This document shows positions 1 to 8,771 of a stretch of 64,000 bases of DNA, piece after piece. A program made the translations under genes and the position numbers. Every line of letters begins with the position of its first letter. Within the stretch, counting starts at the first letter, position 1. The notes below the pieces were generated by a model. The model did not search any database. It worked only from the letters and a program-made list of their open reading frames with translations, and had not been told where the DNA came from. Source of the stretch: RYN-230 sp963723595 (lineage in GTDB: Bacteria > Actinomycetota > Actinomycetes > Streptosporangiales > Streptosporangiaceae); assembly GCA_963723595.1 (NCBI GenBank), contig CAVRRQ010000003.1, positions 496,001 to 560,000 of the forward strand. Direction: 5' to 3'.

Positions 1-78
1 CCTGGATCCGCGGTCACCCAACGCGCTCATCTGATCGGTATACCCTCCGAGCCGGGATCCTCGCAGGTGACCCGGGAG

Positions 79-893
79 TTAGGGACGCGCGCCGTGGAGG
101 CGGGCCACGTAACGGTCCGCGGAGCGGCGGACCGCGGCGGCGCCGTCGGCCACGACGACCCGGCCCCACCAGCCACCGTAAATCCGGTCAAAGCTGAACC
201 GCTCCGCCCGGCTCGCGATCTCGAGCACGGTCGCCTCGTCCAGCGGGATGAGGTTGGGGTAGCTCCACATGAAGCTGACCCAGTCGCGGTCCGGGACGAC
301 GGTGATGGTGTCGCCGGTCAGCAGGGCGCCGCGGCCGCCGGACCCGGCCGGCCAGTGCAGCACGGCCGCGCCGTCGAAGTGACCGCCGATCCGCGCCACG
401 GTGATCGCCGGGGACCGGCTCGGCGTCGTCGTCGAACAGCTCGATCCGCGGCGAGGGCCGCTGGATCCACTCCTGGTCGGCCCGCGGGATGAAGACCCGG
501 GCGTCGAAGGCGTCCGCGAATCCACGTGCGCGGCGTAGAAGTGCGGGTGCGACAGGCAGATCGCGTCGATGCCGCCCAGCTCGGTGATCCGGGCCCGGGC
601 CTGCGTCATCCAGCAGCGGGACGCAGTCCCACAGGACGTTGCCGCTGCGGGGTGCGGACTAGCAGGGCCCGCTGCCCGATGCCGACCGCCGGTTCCACCC
701 CGATGCCGGTCAGGCCTGGTTCTTCCTCGCGCAGGACGACCGCGTGGTCCCGGGCGATCTCGGCCATCGTGGTCCACTGCTGGCCCTCCCAGCCCACGTA
801 CTGGCGCTCGTCGCTGCAGATCGGGCACTCCCCGGGCGGCTCCGGCGTGTCGGGTTGCTGGACCGCGCAGGTACGGCAGATCCAGGCGGGCAT
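79..893 (-). CDS. MBL-fold metallo-hydrolase with N-terminal zinc-ribbon (frameshifted)
   Basis: The N-terminus, read from an ATG at 893, carries two CxxC pairs (CRTC and CPIC) like a rubredoxin or zinc ribbon. Further on, in other frames, come the metallo-beta-lactamase signature LSHPHFYAAH (residues of the HxHxDH type), a GGHFDG segment, LLTGDT and a C-terminal DRIYGGWWG stretch. Four single-base shifts are needed to join these pieces: three look like extra bases (near 640, 605 and 410) and one like a missing T (near 525). The repaired protein would be about 270 residues, normal for the family. Substrate unknown. It is divergent from the ABC importer that follows. Family call is firm; whether the gene is really broken is not. 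Confidence 0.7.
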
Positions 894-956
894 CGGTGCC
901 TCCTCGTGTCGTGACCGCTCCTCGTTTCGTGACAGCCTCCACAGTAAGGTGATCGC

Positions 957-1824
957 ATGCGGCGGATCATGATCACCGCGGTGGGGGCGGCCCTGGGGCC
1001 GGGCCTGGCCGCGTGCGGGAGCCCAGCGCGGCAGCGGGCCAGCGGCGGGAGCAGCAGCGCCAGCGCCACGAGCTGCACCAACGCCGCGATCCAGAAGGAC
1101 CTGTACGCCAAGGGCTCGCTGACCGTGGCCACCGACAAGCCGGCCTACCCGCCGTGGTTCAGCCGGCAACGACCCGGCGAACGGCAAGGGCTACGAGAGC
1201 GCCGTGGCCTACGCGGTGGCCACCCAGCTCGGCTTCAAGAAGTCACAGGTCAAGTGGGCCTACGAGCCGTTCAACGACTCCTACGCGCCGGGCCCGAAGA
1301 AGTTCGACTTCGACATCAACGAGGTCTCGGTGACCCCGGCGCGGGCCCAGGCGGTGACGTTCTCGACCAGCTACTACAACGTGGACCAGGCGCTGGTCGC
1401 GCTGAAGGGCACCCCGATCGTGACCAAGCACGCGCCGGCCGACCTGAAGAAGTACGTGTTCGGCGACCAGATCGGCACGACCAGCCTGGCCTTCATCAAC
1501 AGCCAGATCCAGCCGACGCAGACGCCCAAGGTCTACGAGACGCTGAACGACGTGAAGCAGGGGCTGCAGACGCACCAGATCGCGGCGCTGGTGGCGGACA
1601 CGCCGACGGCCCAGTACATCTCCTCCTCGGAGATCAAGAACTCGGTCCTGGTGGGCCAGTTCCCGTCCAGCGGCGAGCACTTCGGGCTGCTGTTCCACAA
1701 GGGCAATCCGCTGGTGGGCTGCGTGGACAAGGCGCTGTCCACGCTGAACCGCAACGGCACGCTGGCCGCGCTGGAAAAGAAGTACCTGCAGGTCTACCTG
1801 AGCGTGCCGACCCTCAAGCCCTGA
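957..1824 (+). CDS. Amino-acid ABC transporter substrate-binding lipoprotein (one frameshift)
   Basis: Probable extracytoplasmic receptor of a polar amino-acid importer (SBP family 3). The ATG at 957 has AAGGTGAT upstream. The first 20 residues are a short signal with lipobox LAAC, followed by an S/A-rich linker and LTVATDKPAYPPW, a typical family-3 opening. After an apparent extra C near 1164 the remainder continues in another frame: GYESAVAYAVATQLGF, then the DFDINEVSVTPARAQAVTFS motif typical of this fold, ending LEKKYLQVYLS. Without the shift it is about 288 residues, the expected size. Its stop overlaps the permease ATG (TGATG), so the three transporter genes form one operon. Confidence 0.85.
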
Positions 1825-2731
1825 TGGTCGGGCCGCCCCAGACCTCGGTCGGCGACCCGGGCTCGTTCGGCGGCCCCGGGCGCGGGTCGCGCCTGCTGGG
1901 CGGCAGCGGCGGCCGCGGGGCGGTGGCCGTGTCCACGGCCAGCACGATCGTGGTGCTGGCCGCGCTGGCCGCGCTGTTCCTGCTGGCCCCGGGCAGCGCC
2001 GCGGTCCGGCACACGTTCTTCAACCCCGCCGACATGTGGAAGTCGCTGATCGGCGATCCCCGGGCAGGGCTACTACTCGGTGGGCGAGGCGCTCTGGCTG
2101 AACATCCGGATGTTCCTGGCCGCCGAGGTGCTCATCCTCATCGTGGCCCTGGTCATCGCCGTCGTCCGGCAGTCGGACAGCCCGGTGATGTTCCCGCTGC
2201 GGCTGGTCAGCACCATCTACGTGGACGTGTTCCGCGGTGTCCCGCTGATCCTGGTCATCTTCGCGATCGGGTTCGGGATGCCCGCGCTCAACCTGCCGTT
2301 CGTGTCCACCCAGTCGGCCCCGGTCTACGGGGTCGCCGCGCTGGTCCTGTCCTACTCGGCGTACGTGTCCGAGGTGTACCGGGCGGGCCTGAACTCGGTG
2401 CACCAGAGCCAGGTCGCGGCGGCCCGGTCCCTCGGCCTGTCGCATACCGGCCGCGCTGCGCTACGTGATCCTGCCGCAGGCGGTGCGCAACATCATCCCG
2501 CCGCTGCTGAACGACTTCATCAGCCTGCAGAAGGACACCGCGCTGGTCGGCATCCTCGGCGCGATCGAGGCCAACAAGGCCGCCGAGATCTTCAGCGACA
2601 CCGTGTTCAACTACTCCAGCTACGTGGTGGCGGCCATCCTGTTCCTCATCCTGACGATCCCGCTGGCCCGGTTCACCGACCACCTGATCGCCCGGGACCG
2701 GCGCCGCCGCCTGGCCGGGGGGACCACGTGA
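1824..2731 (+). CDS. Amino-acid ABC transporter permease (two frameshifts)
   Basis: Inner-membrane subunit of the importer (HisM/GlnP type). The start overlaps the stop of the binding-protein gene. Visible parts: an N-terminal TM segment (TIVVLAALAALFLLAPG), a second (FLAAEVLILIVALVIAVV), the family segment YVDVFRGVPLILVIFAIGFG, SAYVSEVYRAGLNSVHQSQVAAARSLGLS, and the EAA-type loop ending RYVILPQAVRNIIPPLLNDFISLQKDTALVG. Reading frames change near 2057 and near 2450. In both places removing one base (a C, then a G) restores the conserved sequence. The stop overlaps the GTG of the ATPase gene. Strong family match. Confidence 0.85.
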
Positions 2732-3527
2732 CCGGCGGACCGCAGGCGGGCACCGGGACCCCCGATCCGGCGGGCCCTGACGCGGTTCGGATCGAGGGCC
2801 TGCGCAAGTCGTTCGGCGCCAACCTGGTGCTGGACGGGATCGACCTCAGCGTGGCCTCGCACGAGGTGATCTGCCTCATCGGGGCGTCCGGCTCGGGCAA
2901 GTCCACGCTGCTGCGCTGCATCAACCTGCTGGAGTCCATCGACGCGCGGCCGGATACTGCTGTGGGGGCAGGACGTCGCCCGGCCGGGCATCGACCAGAA
3001 CTGGGTCCGCCGCAGCGTGGGCATCGTGTTCCAGGCCTTCAACCTGTTCCCGCACATGACCGTGCTGCGCAACGTGACCCTCGCCCCGGTCAAGGCGCTC
3101 GGCGCATCCCGGCGGGAGGCCGAGCAGGAGGCCCGGGCGCTGCTGGAGCGGTTCGGGCTGCTGGACAAGCAGGCCGACTACCCCGACCGGCTCTCCGGCG
3201 GGCAGCAGCAGCGGGTCGCGATCGTCCGGGCCCTGGCCATGCGGCCGCGGCTGATGCTGCTCGACGAGGTGACCAGCGCCCTGGACCCGGAACTGGTGGC
3301 CGAGGTCCTGGACGTCATCCGGGAGCTGGCGGCCAGCGGCATGACCATGCTGATCGCCACGCACGAGATGAGCTTCGCCCGGGACATCGCGAACCGGGTG
3401 TGCTTCCTGTCCGGCGGCCGGATCGTGGAGCAGGGGCCGCCACGGGAGTTGTTCACCAGCCCCAGAGATGAGCGCACCCAGCGGTTCCTCCGGAGAATCA
3501 CCGACGCCGGCCGACTTTCAGCGCTAG
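2728..3527 (+). CDS. Amino-acid ABC transporter ATP-binding protein (frameshifted)
   Basis: Cytoplasmic ATPase of the importer (GlnQ/HisP type). Starts at a GTG overlapping the permease stop (GTGA). Walker A is GASGSGKST, then a Q-loop in FQAFNLFPHMTVLRNV, signature LSGGQQQR, Walker B LMLLDEVTSALDPE and switch His in IATHEM. An extra C near 2947 moves the frame between Walker A and the Q-loop. A second probable extra C near 3511 removes the natural stop; corrected, the protein ends DAGDFQR at a TAG at 3525-3527, about 265 residues. Uncorrected, the frame stays open through the antisense strand of the next gene, which is a chance effect of the high GC content. Confidence 0.85.
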
Positions 3528-4324
3528 TTCATCACCCAGCCGCCGTCCACCACCAGCAGCTGCCCGGTGATGAACGACGTCTGCGGGGCGGCCAGGAACA
3601 GCGCCGCGTTCGCGATGTCGGCGGGCGTCCCGCGCCGCTTGACGGCCTGCTGCTCCAGGATGAACGCGTTGTAGGACTCCAGGTCCGGGTGGATCGCCTC
3701 GGCGGCCGTGGGGAAGGCGCCCGGGGCGATCGCGTTGACGGTGATCCCGTGCTCGCCGAGTTCCCGGGCCAGCGCCCGGGTCAGCCCGACCAGGGCGCCC
3801 TTGGAGGCCACATACGGGACCAGGAACGGGGTGTGCCCGAAAAAAGTGATGCTGGACACGTTGATGATGCGGCCCGACCCGGCGGCCCGCATCGCCGGCA
3901 GCGCGGCCTGGGCGCAGACGAAGGCGGCGTCCACGTTGACCCGCTGGACCGCCTGCCAGTCCTCGGTGGTGTACTCCGCGACTTCCTTCCTCGGGTAGAT
4001 CGCGGCGTTGTTGATCAGCACGTCCAGCCCGCCCTGGCGGGCGGCGAGGCCGGTGATCAGCTGCCGGGTGGCGGTCAGGTCGGCCAGGTCACAGGGGGCG
4101 AAGAAGGCCTGGCCAGGGGAGCCGCCGGTCGCGCCGCCTGGCTCACCGCCGGTCTCGCCGCCTGCCTCACCGGCGTTGATGCGGGCCGCCAGCTCCTCCC
4201 CCGGGCTGCCCGGCAGGTCCACCAGGGCGACGGCCGCGCCCTCGGCCGCGAATGCGGCCGCCATGCCCGAGCCGAGCCCGCCAGCGGCTCCCGTGATCAC
4301 GACCGTGCGGCCGGCGTAACGCAT
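3524..4324 (-). CDS. SDR family NAD(P)-dependent oxidoreductase
   Basis: Classical short-chain dehydrogenase, 266 residues. Cofactor motif TGAAGGLGSG at residues 11-20, NNAA at 105-108, catalytic Ser about 157, Tyr171 and Lys175 in YVASK, and the usual C-terminal GQLLVVDGGWVMN. The start is the ATG at 4324, preceded by GAGGG. Residues 51-72 are an unusual Gly/Glu-rich insertion (GGETGGEPGGATGG) before the normal beta-strand 3. Its 3' end meets the ABC ATPase gene tail to tail with a 4-base overlap once the latter is corrected. Substrate cannot be told from sequence. Confidence 0.88.
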   Translation of the reverse strand: MRYAGRTVVITGAAGGLGSGMAAAFAAEGAAVALVDLPGSPGEELAARINAGEAGGETGGEPGGATGGSPGQAFFAPCDLADLTATRQLITGLAARQGGLDVLINNAAIYPRKEVAEYTTEDWQAVQRVNVDAAFVCAQAALPAMRAAGSGRIINVSSITFFGHTPFLVPYVASKGALVGLTRALARELGEHGITVNAIAPGAFPTAAEAIHPDLESYNAFILEQQAVKRRGTPADIANAALFLAAPQTSFITGQLLVVDGGWVMN

Positions 4325-4369
4325 CCAGGGCCCTCCCGTCAGCGATTCCCTGAGGACGTTCTTAGGATT

Positions 4370-6160
4370 GTGATCACGGTAGTCCCCCGGACGCGCACCA
4401 AGGGGGCCGCACAAACGTTCAGGAAGCGGAACGCGGGATCGTGGCCGGGCCGGGAATTCCTGGCCCACCGGGGCCTGATCACGCTGTCAGCCGGGGCCGC
4501 GATGGCCGAAGCCGCGGTCCTCTGCTGGCTCGCGCCGCCGGCCCGCTCGCTCGCCGGGCAGGTCACCGCGGTGGCCCCGCTGGCCGTCTTCCACGATCTG
4601 CGCTGGATATACGGATATGACCGGTCCTGGCCCGGGTTCGCGGGGCTGCTCATCGCGGTGCTGGGCGTCCGTTCCGGCCTGAACACGGCATTGGCCCGGC
4701 TGGCCTGGCCGCGGGACCGGCCCGTGCCCGGCCTGCGGGAGATGTACCGGTCCGCGACCGGGCTGACCGTCGTGACCTGCCTGCTGCTGTCCCCGGTCGC
4801 CGCGCTGACCCTGGGGGTGGCCATCCTCCCGTTCTCCTGGCCTTTCCTGGCCACGGTCCCGGTGCTGCTGCTGATCTCGCTCCCGCTGAGTCACGGCGGC
4901 ATCCTGGGGTCCTGGTGGCGGACCCTGCCGCCGGCCCGGGCGATGTGCTGGCTGCTGGCCGACTTCGTCACACTGTCGGTGGTGGCCGCGGCTATCGGGC
5001 GCCTTCCGGTGACCGCCGCCATCGGTGTCTGCGGCCTGGCGGGCGTGGCCAACGCGCGAGCCTGGTTCGGCGTGACCAGGGCGACCGTCCGCCGGGAGGC
5101 CAGCCGCCGGCGGCTGGTCGGGGTGGTGGCCCGCCATCCGGCGCCGCTGCTGTCGGTCCCGCTGGCCCCGGTGGCCATGGTCCTCGCCATCACCATGGTG
5201 GTCGGCCTGACCCGGCTCGCCTTCGTGATCGGCAACCCGCCGGACCCCACCAGCCTGGCCGCCGCCGCGACCGCCGGGACGGCCGGGACGGATGCGGCCC
5301 TGGGGAACACCCCGTCCGCCGCGTCCCGGGACGCGAGCGGCTCTGCCAGCAGCGTCGCACCCGGCCCCGCCGCCCGGGACCCGGTGCTGGAGATCCGGGG
5401 CTTCGGGTCGGTGTGCTGCGCCTCGCCAAGGTCCCTGCGGCCGGTCGCCCCCGGAGCCCTGGTCCAGCAGTTCTCCTACCGGGGCATGACCGCGTCCGGC
5501 CGTCCCCTCCCCCAGGGCAGCGCGGCCAGCGACCTGCCGCTGACCGAGCTGGGGGGCCGTATTGCCGCCCAGGTCCTGCGGCTGCACCGGGATACCGGCC
5601 GGCCGGTGGACATCATCGCGGAGAGCGAGGGCACCCTCGGCGTGGACGCGATGCTGGCCGGCCACCCGGGCCTGCCGCTCGGCTCGGTGGTCATGATGAG
5701 CCCGATCGTCGCGCCCGGTCAGGTGACCTACCCGGGCGGCGATGGCCGGGCCCTCATGCCCGCGGACGAACTGCGGGCGCTGGTCTGGTTCGTGGGCGGC
5801 CTGTCCCCGTTCGGGGCGTACGGGGCGCAGCGGCTGATCGACTCGGTGGACGAGGTGGGGGCCAGGTTCGCGGCCTCGGCGGCCCGGCATCATCCGCTCC
5901 GCTGGCTGCTGCTCGTGCCGCTGGCCGACGCGGTCACGCTGCCCGTCTGCCCGCTGCCCCCGGACGTCTGGGTGGTGCCCGCGCTGCACGGTGATCTGCT
6001 CGGCACCCCCGGGGTCACGGGGATGGTGCGCGGTTTCCTGGCCCACCGGCGGGTCGCGAAGCCGGATGGGTATAAGGCCACCGCCGAGATCGTCGCCGCG
6101 GCCGCCGCGGCCTGGCGGATGCCGGTCACCACGGCGCCCCGGCACGCGTGCGGCCACTAG
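4370..6160 (+). CDS. Multi-pass membrane protein with C-terminal alpha/beta-hydrolase-like domain
   Basis: 596 residues from GTG 4370, which has TTAGGA just upstream. The N-terminal half has about six to seven hydrophobic segments, for example around residues 30-55, 85-100, 125-170, 185-205 and 265-295. A disordered Ala/Gly/Ser linker follows at about 300-345. The C-terminal part contains PVDIIAESEGTLGVDAM with Ser419 in a G-x-S-x-G-like elbow (E-S-E-G), then VVMMSPIVAPGQ and VWVVPALHGDLLGTPGV, which could bring the catalytic His. This looks like a membrane-tethered esterase or lipase-like protein. No specific family is recognised and the hydrolase assignment is an inference from the elbow and spacing. 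Confidence 0.7.
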   Translation: MITVVPRTRTKGAAQTFRKRNAGSWPGREFLAHRGLITLSAGAAMAEAAVLCWLAPPARSLAGQVTAVAPLAVFHDLRWIYGYDRSWPGFAGLLIAVLGVRSGLNTALARLAWPRDRPVPGLREMYRSATGLTVVTCLLLSPVAALTLGVAILPFSWPFLATVPVLLLISLPLSHGGILGSWWRTLPPARAMCWLLADFVTLSVVAAAIGRLPVTAAIGVCGLAGVANARAWFGVTRATVRREASRRRLVGVVARHPAPLLSVPLAPVAMVLAITMVVGLTRLAFVIGNPPDPTSLAAAATAGTAGTDAALGNTPSAASRDASGSASSVAPGPAARDPVLEIRGFGSVCCASPRSLRPVAPGALVQQFSYRGMTASGRPLPQGSAASDLPLTELGGRIAAQVLRLHRDTGRPVDIIAESEGTLGVDAMLAGHPGLPLGSVVMMSPIVAPGQVTYPGGDGRALMPADELRALVWFVGGLSPFGAYGAQRLIDSVDEVGARFAASAARHHPLRWLLLVPLADAVTLPVCPLPPDVWVVPALHGDLLGTPGVTGMVRGFLAHRRVAKPDGYKATAEIVAAAAAAWRMPVTTAPRHACGH

Positions 6161-6176
6161 CCCTGGAAGGGGCCCG

Positions 6177-6594
6177 ATGAGCAGTCACGGGGCGGGCATC
6201 CGTGCCCAGAGCCAGGTTGTCTACGCCGCCGCGCTGGTTCAGGGCATCGTGCTGGTCACCTTCCCCGCGGCCAGCGCTATCTTCACGTCGGCCAGCTCCT
6301 ACGGCCTGTCCAGCAGCCAGTACGGCGCCATGTTCCTGCCGCAGGCGATCACCGCGGTCGGCCTGGTGATTGCGTTTTACCAGGTGGGCTACGGGATTGC
6401 CGCGTTCGGCGTGAGGCCGTTGCGGCGCGCCGGGCTCACGCTGCCCGGCCTGTACGGCGCGAGCGCGCTGGTGGCCGTGGCCCTGGGGTGCTCTCGCTGG
6501 CCGTGGCCCACGGCCGCCCGTCACCCCGGTCCCTGCACCCCCGGCCGGTGCTCATGGCGACCTCAGCGCCTCCTGCGACCGAACTGATCAGCTA
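6177..6594 (+). pseudogene. N-terminal remnant of an MFS-type transporter
   Basis: ATG at 6177 with AAGGGGCCCG in front, 17 bases after the preceding gene. The product starts with membrane segments (VVYAAALVQGIVLVTFPAASAIF, MFLPQAITAVGLVIAFYQVGYGIAA, LYGASALVAVALG) as in the first third of an MFS transporter. The frame then loses hydrophobicity near 6487. Dropping one G continues VLSLAVAHG before a stop at 6592-6594. Either way only about 140 residues remain where MFS proteins have around 400, so the gene is truncated. No downstream half is present in the window. Confidence 0.6.
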
Positions 6595-6604
6595 GGCACC
6601 GCTG

Positions 6605-6664
6605 AGTCCGGCCCCCTCCCAGTTCGGCCCTGCTCAGTTCGGCACCACTCAGTTGGGCACCACG
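6605..6664. repeat. 15-bp tandem repeat, about 3-4 copies
   Basis: Units CAGTTCGGCCCTGCT (6620-6634), CAGTTCGGCACCACT (6635-6649) and CAGTTGGGCACCACG (6650-6664), with a degenerate copy just before. The last copy overlaps the 3' end of the Cys-rich gene read from the other strand. Confidence 0.7.
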
Positions 6665-7005
6665 GGCAGGAGCCCGATGCTGTGGCACTCCTCGCAGAGG
6701 TGGGTGAAGCACAGGACGTCACCGGCGACCCAGGCCGCGAGGGCCGTGGCCGGGCCGGTGCAGATCTGGCAGCGCGCGGCCCGGTCCCCGGCCGCCTGCA
6801 GCAGCGCGCCGGTACAGGCGCCGCAGGTGAGTGACCCCGCCGGGAGGTACCAGAGCGGAGGCTGGTCCGGGTGCGGGCACCGGGGGAGAGTGCCCGCGGC
6901 CAGGATCTCGGCCGCCGCGTCCTGGAGCCTCCCGGCGGGGGAGCCCCTCAGCGGCCGGCCCTGGTAGGCGCGCGCGCCGGAAAGGTCCTCAGGCACGCCG
7001 GTCAC
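6649..7005 (-). CDS. Small Cys/His-rich probable zinc-binding protein
   Basis: 118 residues. The GTG start at 7005 is favoured because GGAGGT lies six bases upstream; a longer ORF to 7062 lacks such a site. Putative metal ligands: Cys43/His45, Cys61 and Cys64 (CGAC), Cys79 and Cys82 (CQIC), Cys99/His102, Cys104, Cys107 and His108 (CEECH), enough for two or more zinc sites. No membrane segment or signal. Family not recognised; the paired CxxC motifs suggest a zinc-ribbon scaffold protein. It lies downstream of the PPK2 gene on the same strand. Confidence 0.65.
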   Translation of the reverse strand: MTGVPEDLSGARAYQGRPLRGSPAGRLQDAAAEILAAGTLPRCPHPDQPPLWYLPAGSLTCGACTGALLQAAGDRAARCQICTGPATALAAWVAGDVLCFTHLCEECHSIGLLPVVPN

Positions 7006-7103
7006 AGGGTCACCTCCAGCCGCGCATCCGGGCAGGAACGCTGTGAAAGTACCGCAAACCACGCGGCCCTGACCGGCGAATCAGTGGCTTCGCGCCCGGC
7101 TGG

Positions 7104-8012
7104 TCACCCCGCTGGCGCCTCGGCCTTCAGTTCCCGGCGGGCCTGCTGCAGTTCCTTCCGGGCGGCCGGGTCCGGGGCCGGATACTGCGGGTCGATGTCG
7201 ATCAGCGTCTGGGCGATGACCGCGGCCGCGCACAGGCGGGTGAACCACTTGTGGTCGGCGGGCAGCACGTACCACGGCGCCCATTCCGTGCTGGTGTGGC
7301 TCAGCATCGCGGAGTATGCGCACTGGTAGTCATCCCAGTACCGGCGTTCGCGCACGTCGCTGGCGGAGAATTTCCAGTTTTTCCCGGGGTGGTCGATCCG
7401 GCGCAGGAAACGCCTCCGCTGCTCCTCCCTGGACACGTTGAGGAACAGCTTGACCACGCGGATGCCCTGGCCGGCCAGGTAGCGCTCCCAGTCGTTGATC
7501 TCCCGGTAGCGGCGTTTCCAGATGTCGCCGGAGCGGCTTTCCGGCGGGAGTTTCTCGGCGTCGAGCAGTTCGCGGTGGACGCGGGCGATGAGCACCTCTT
7601 CGTAGTGCGAGCGGTTGAAGATGCCGATCTCACCGCGCGCAGGCAGTTGCCGGGCGTGCCGCCACAGGTAGTCGTGCCGGAGTTCCCCGGCGGACGGCTG
7701 CTTGAAGCTGGACACCCGGACTCCCTGCGGGTTCACCCCGCTCATCACGTGCCGGATCGTGCTGTCCTTGCCCGCTGCGTCGAGGGCCTGCAGCACGACC
7801 AGCACCCCGTAGGTGTCCTGGGCGGCCAGCCGGTCCTGGTATTCGGCCAGCAATTCCACGCCCTGGCGGAGCAGTTCCTGCCCGTCGTCTTTCTTATGCA
7901 CGCCGAACCGCGCCCCGGGATCGAACTCCCGGGGCAGGTCAACCGCCGAGCCCGGCTTCACCCGCAACGGCCCGACCAGGCCCTTGATCCAGCCCGCCTG
8001 CTGATGACTCAT
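7104..8012 (-). CDS. ppk2: Polyphosphate kinase 2 family protein
   Basis: 302 residues, the normal length for a single-domain PPK2. Transfers phosphate between polyphosphate and nucleotides. Walker A-like loop ALDAAGKDST (residues about 77-85), the PPK2 segments VMSGVNPQGVRVSSFKQPS and RGEIGIFNRSHYEEVLIARVH, the lid region RRYREINDWERYL, and HPGKNWKFSASDVRERRYWDDY. The ATG at 8012 is used; the divergent ArfB-like gene begins 57 bases away, so the two share a promoter region. Whether it prefers AMP, ADP or GDP as acceptor cannot be read reliably. Confidence 0.93.
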   Translation of the reverse strand: MSHQQAGWIKGLVGPLRVKPGSAVDLPREFDPGARFGVHKKDDGQELLRQGVELLAEYQDRLAAQDTYGVLVVLQALDAAGKDSTIRHVMSGVNPQGVRVSSFKQPSAGELRHDYLWRHARQLPARGEIGIFNRSHYEEVLIARVHRELLDAEKLPPESRSGDIWKRRYREINDWERYLAGQGIRVVKLFLNVSREEQRRRFLRRIDHPGKNWKFSASDVRERRYWDDYQCAYSAMLSHTSTEWAPWYVLPADHKWFTRLCAAAVIAQTLIDIDPQYPAPDPAARKELQQARRELKAEAPAG

Positions 8013-8069
8013 CCGCGGTCCTTCCGCTCATCCTGCCCGGTACGCCGATGGTGCCAGCCCAGGTAGATC

Positions 8070-8501
8070 ATGGTGACTGTGGTTGATCCGATCCAGGTCC
8101 GGGGCAAGGTGATCCCGGCTGACGAGTTGTCCTGGCGATTCTCCCGGTCATCGGGGCCCGGAGGGCAGTCGGTCAACACCAGCGACAGCCGGGTGGAATT
8201 GTCCTATGACGTGGCGGCCTCGTCCGCGCTGGGCCCGGTCCTCAGGGAGCGCGCCCTGACGGCGCTGGCCGACCGGCTGGTCAACGGGGTCCTGACGGTC
8301 AGCGCGTCCGAGCAGCGGTCCCAGCTGCGCAACCGGGAGGCGGCGAGCCGGCGGCTGGCCAGCGTGCTGACCGCCGCGACCGCCCCGCCGCCCGCGGTCC
8401 GCAGGCCGACCAGGCGAACCCGCGGTTCGCAGGAACGCAGGCTCGCGGCCAAGCAGCGCCGGTCCCAGATCAAGCGGCTCCGGCGTTCTACGGATGACTG
8501 A
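8070..8501 (+). CDS. arfB: Alternative ribosome-rescue factor / peptidyl-tRNA hydrolase ArfB
   Basis: 143 residues. RF-1 type domain with the catalytic GGQ at residues 31-33 in SSGPGGQSVNTSDSRVEL, followed by a basic C-terminal tail (RRPTRRTRGSQERRLAAKQRRSQIKRLRR) that in ArfB/YaeJ enters the mRNA channel of stalled ribosomes. It lacks the codon-recognition domains of RF1/RF2, consistent with stop-codon-independent peptide release. ATG 8070 follows AGGT. Divergent from ppk2. Confidence 0.93.
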   Translation: MVTVVDPIQVRGKVIPADELSWRFSRSSGPGGQSVNTSDSRVELSYDVAASSALGPVLRERALTALADRLVNGVLTVSASEQRSQLRNREAASRRLASVLTAATAPPPAVRRPTRRTRGSQERRLAAKQRRSQIKRLRRSTDD

Positions 8502-8547
8502 CTGCGGGTGCCGGGGACGGCGGCGGGGCAGGGACGGCGGCGGGTGA

Positions 8548-8736
8548 CTAGTTAGTCCGGCGCAGGCCGGTCACGATCACGGCGAGCCCGCCCAGCGCGA
8601 TCAGCGGCCCGATCAACGCCCACAGCGTCACCCCGGTCATGACGCTGCCCCTGATGTACCCAAGGCCTTGCAGCGTCCAGACGACTCCGGCGATGGCGAT
8701 GAGGGCGCCCGCGATCGAGAGAGCGATCCTCCACAT
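8548..8736 (-). CDS. Small two-TM membrane protein
   Basis: 62 residues with two hydrophobic helices (about residues 4-24 and 32-57) and a short RRTN tail. ATG 8736 is preceded by a strong AAAGGGGG. No family recognised. A perfect 7-bp inverted repeat sits just upstream of the ribosome-binding site (8752-8771). Confidence 0.7.
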   Translation of the reverse strand: MWRIALSIAGALIAIAGVVWTLQGLGYIRGSVMTGVTLWALIGPLIALGGLAVIVTGLRRTN

Positions 8737-8751
8737 GACCGGCCCCCTTTG

Positions 8752-8771
8752 CTGAGCGCTGCTCCGCTCAG
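8752..8771 (-). promoter_or_regulatory. Perfect inverted repeat upstream of small membrane protein gene
   Basis: CTGAGCG and CGCTCAG separated by six bases, lying 15 bases before the ATG at 8736 and directly upstream of its ribosome-binding site. It could be a 5'-leader hairpin or an operator. Confidence 0.4.

Noticed and set aside
3017..6160. A single 1047-residue open frame joining the ABC ATPase, the antisense of the SDR gene and the membrane hydrolase
   Set aside because: It arises because one extra base removes the ATPase stop and GC-rich antisense sequence lacks stops. The membrane protein has its own GTG with a ribosome-binding site at 4370.
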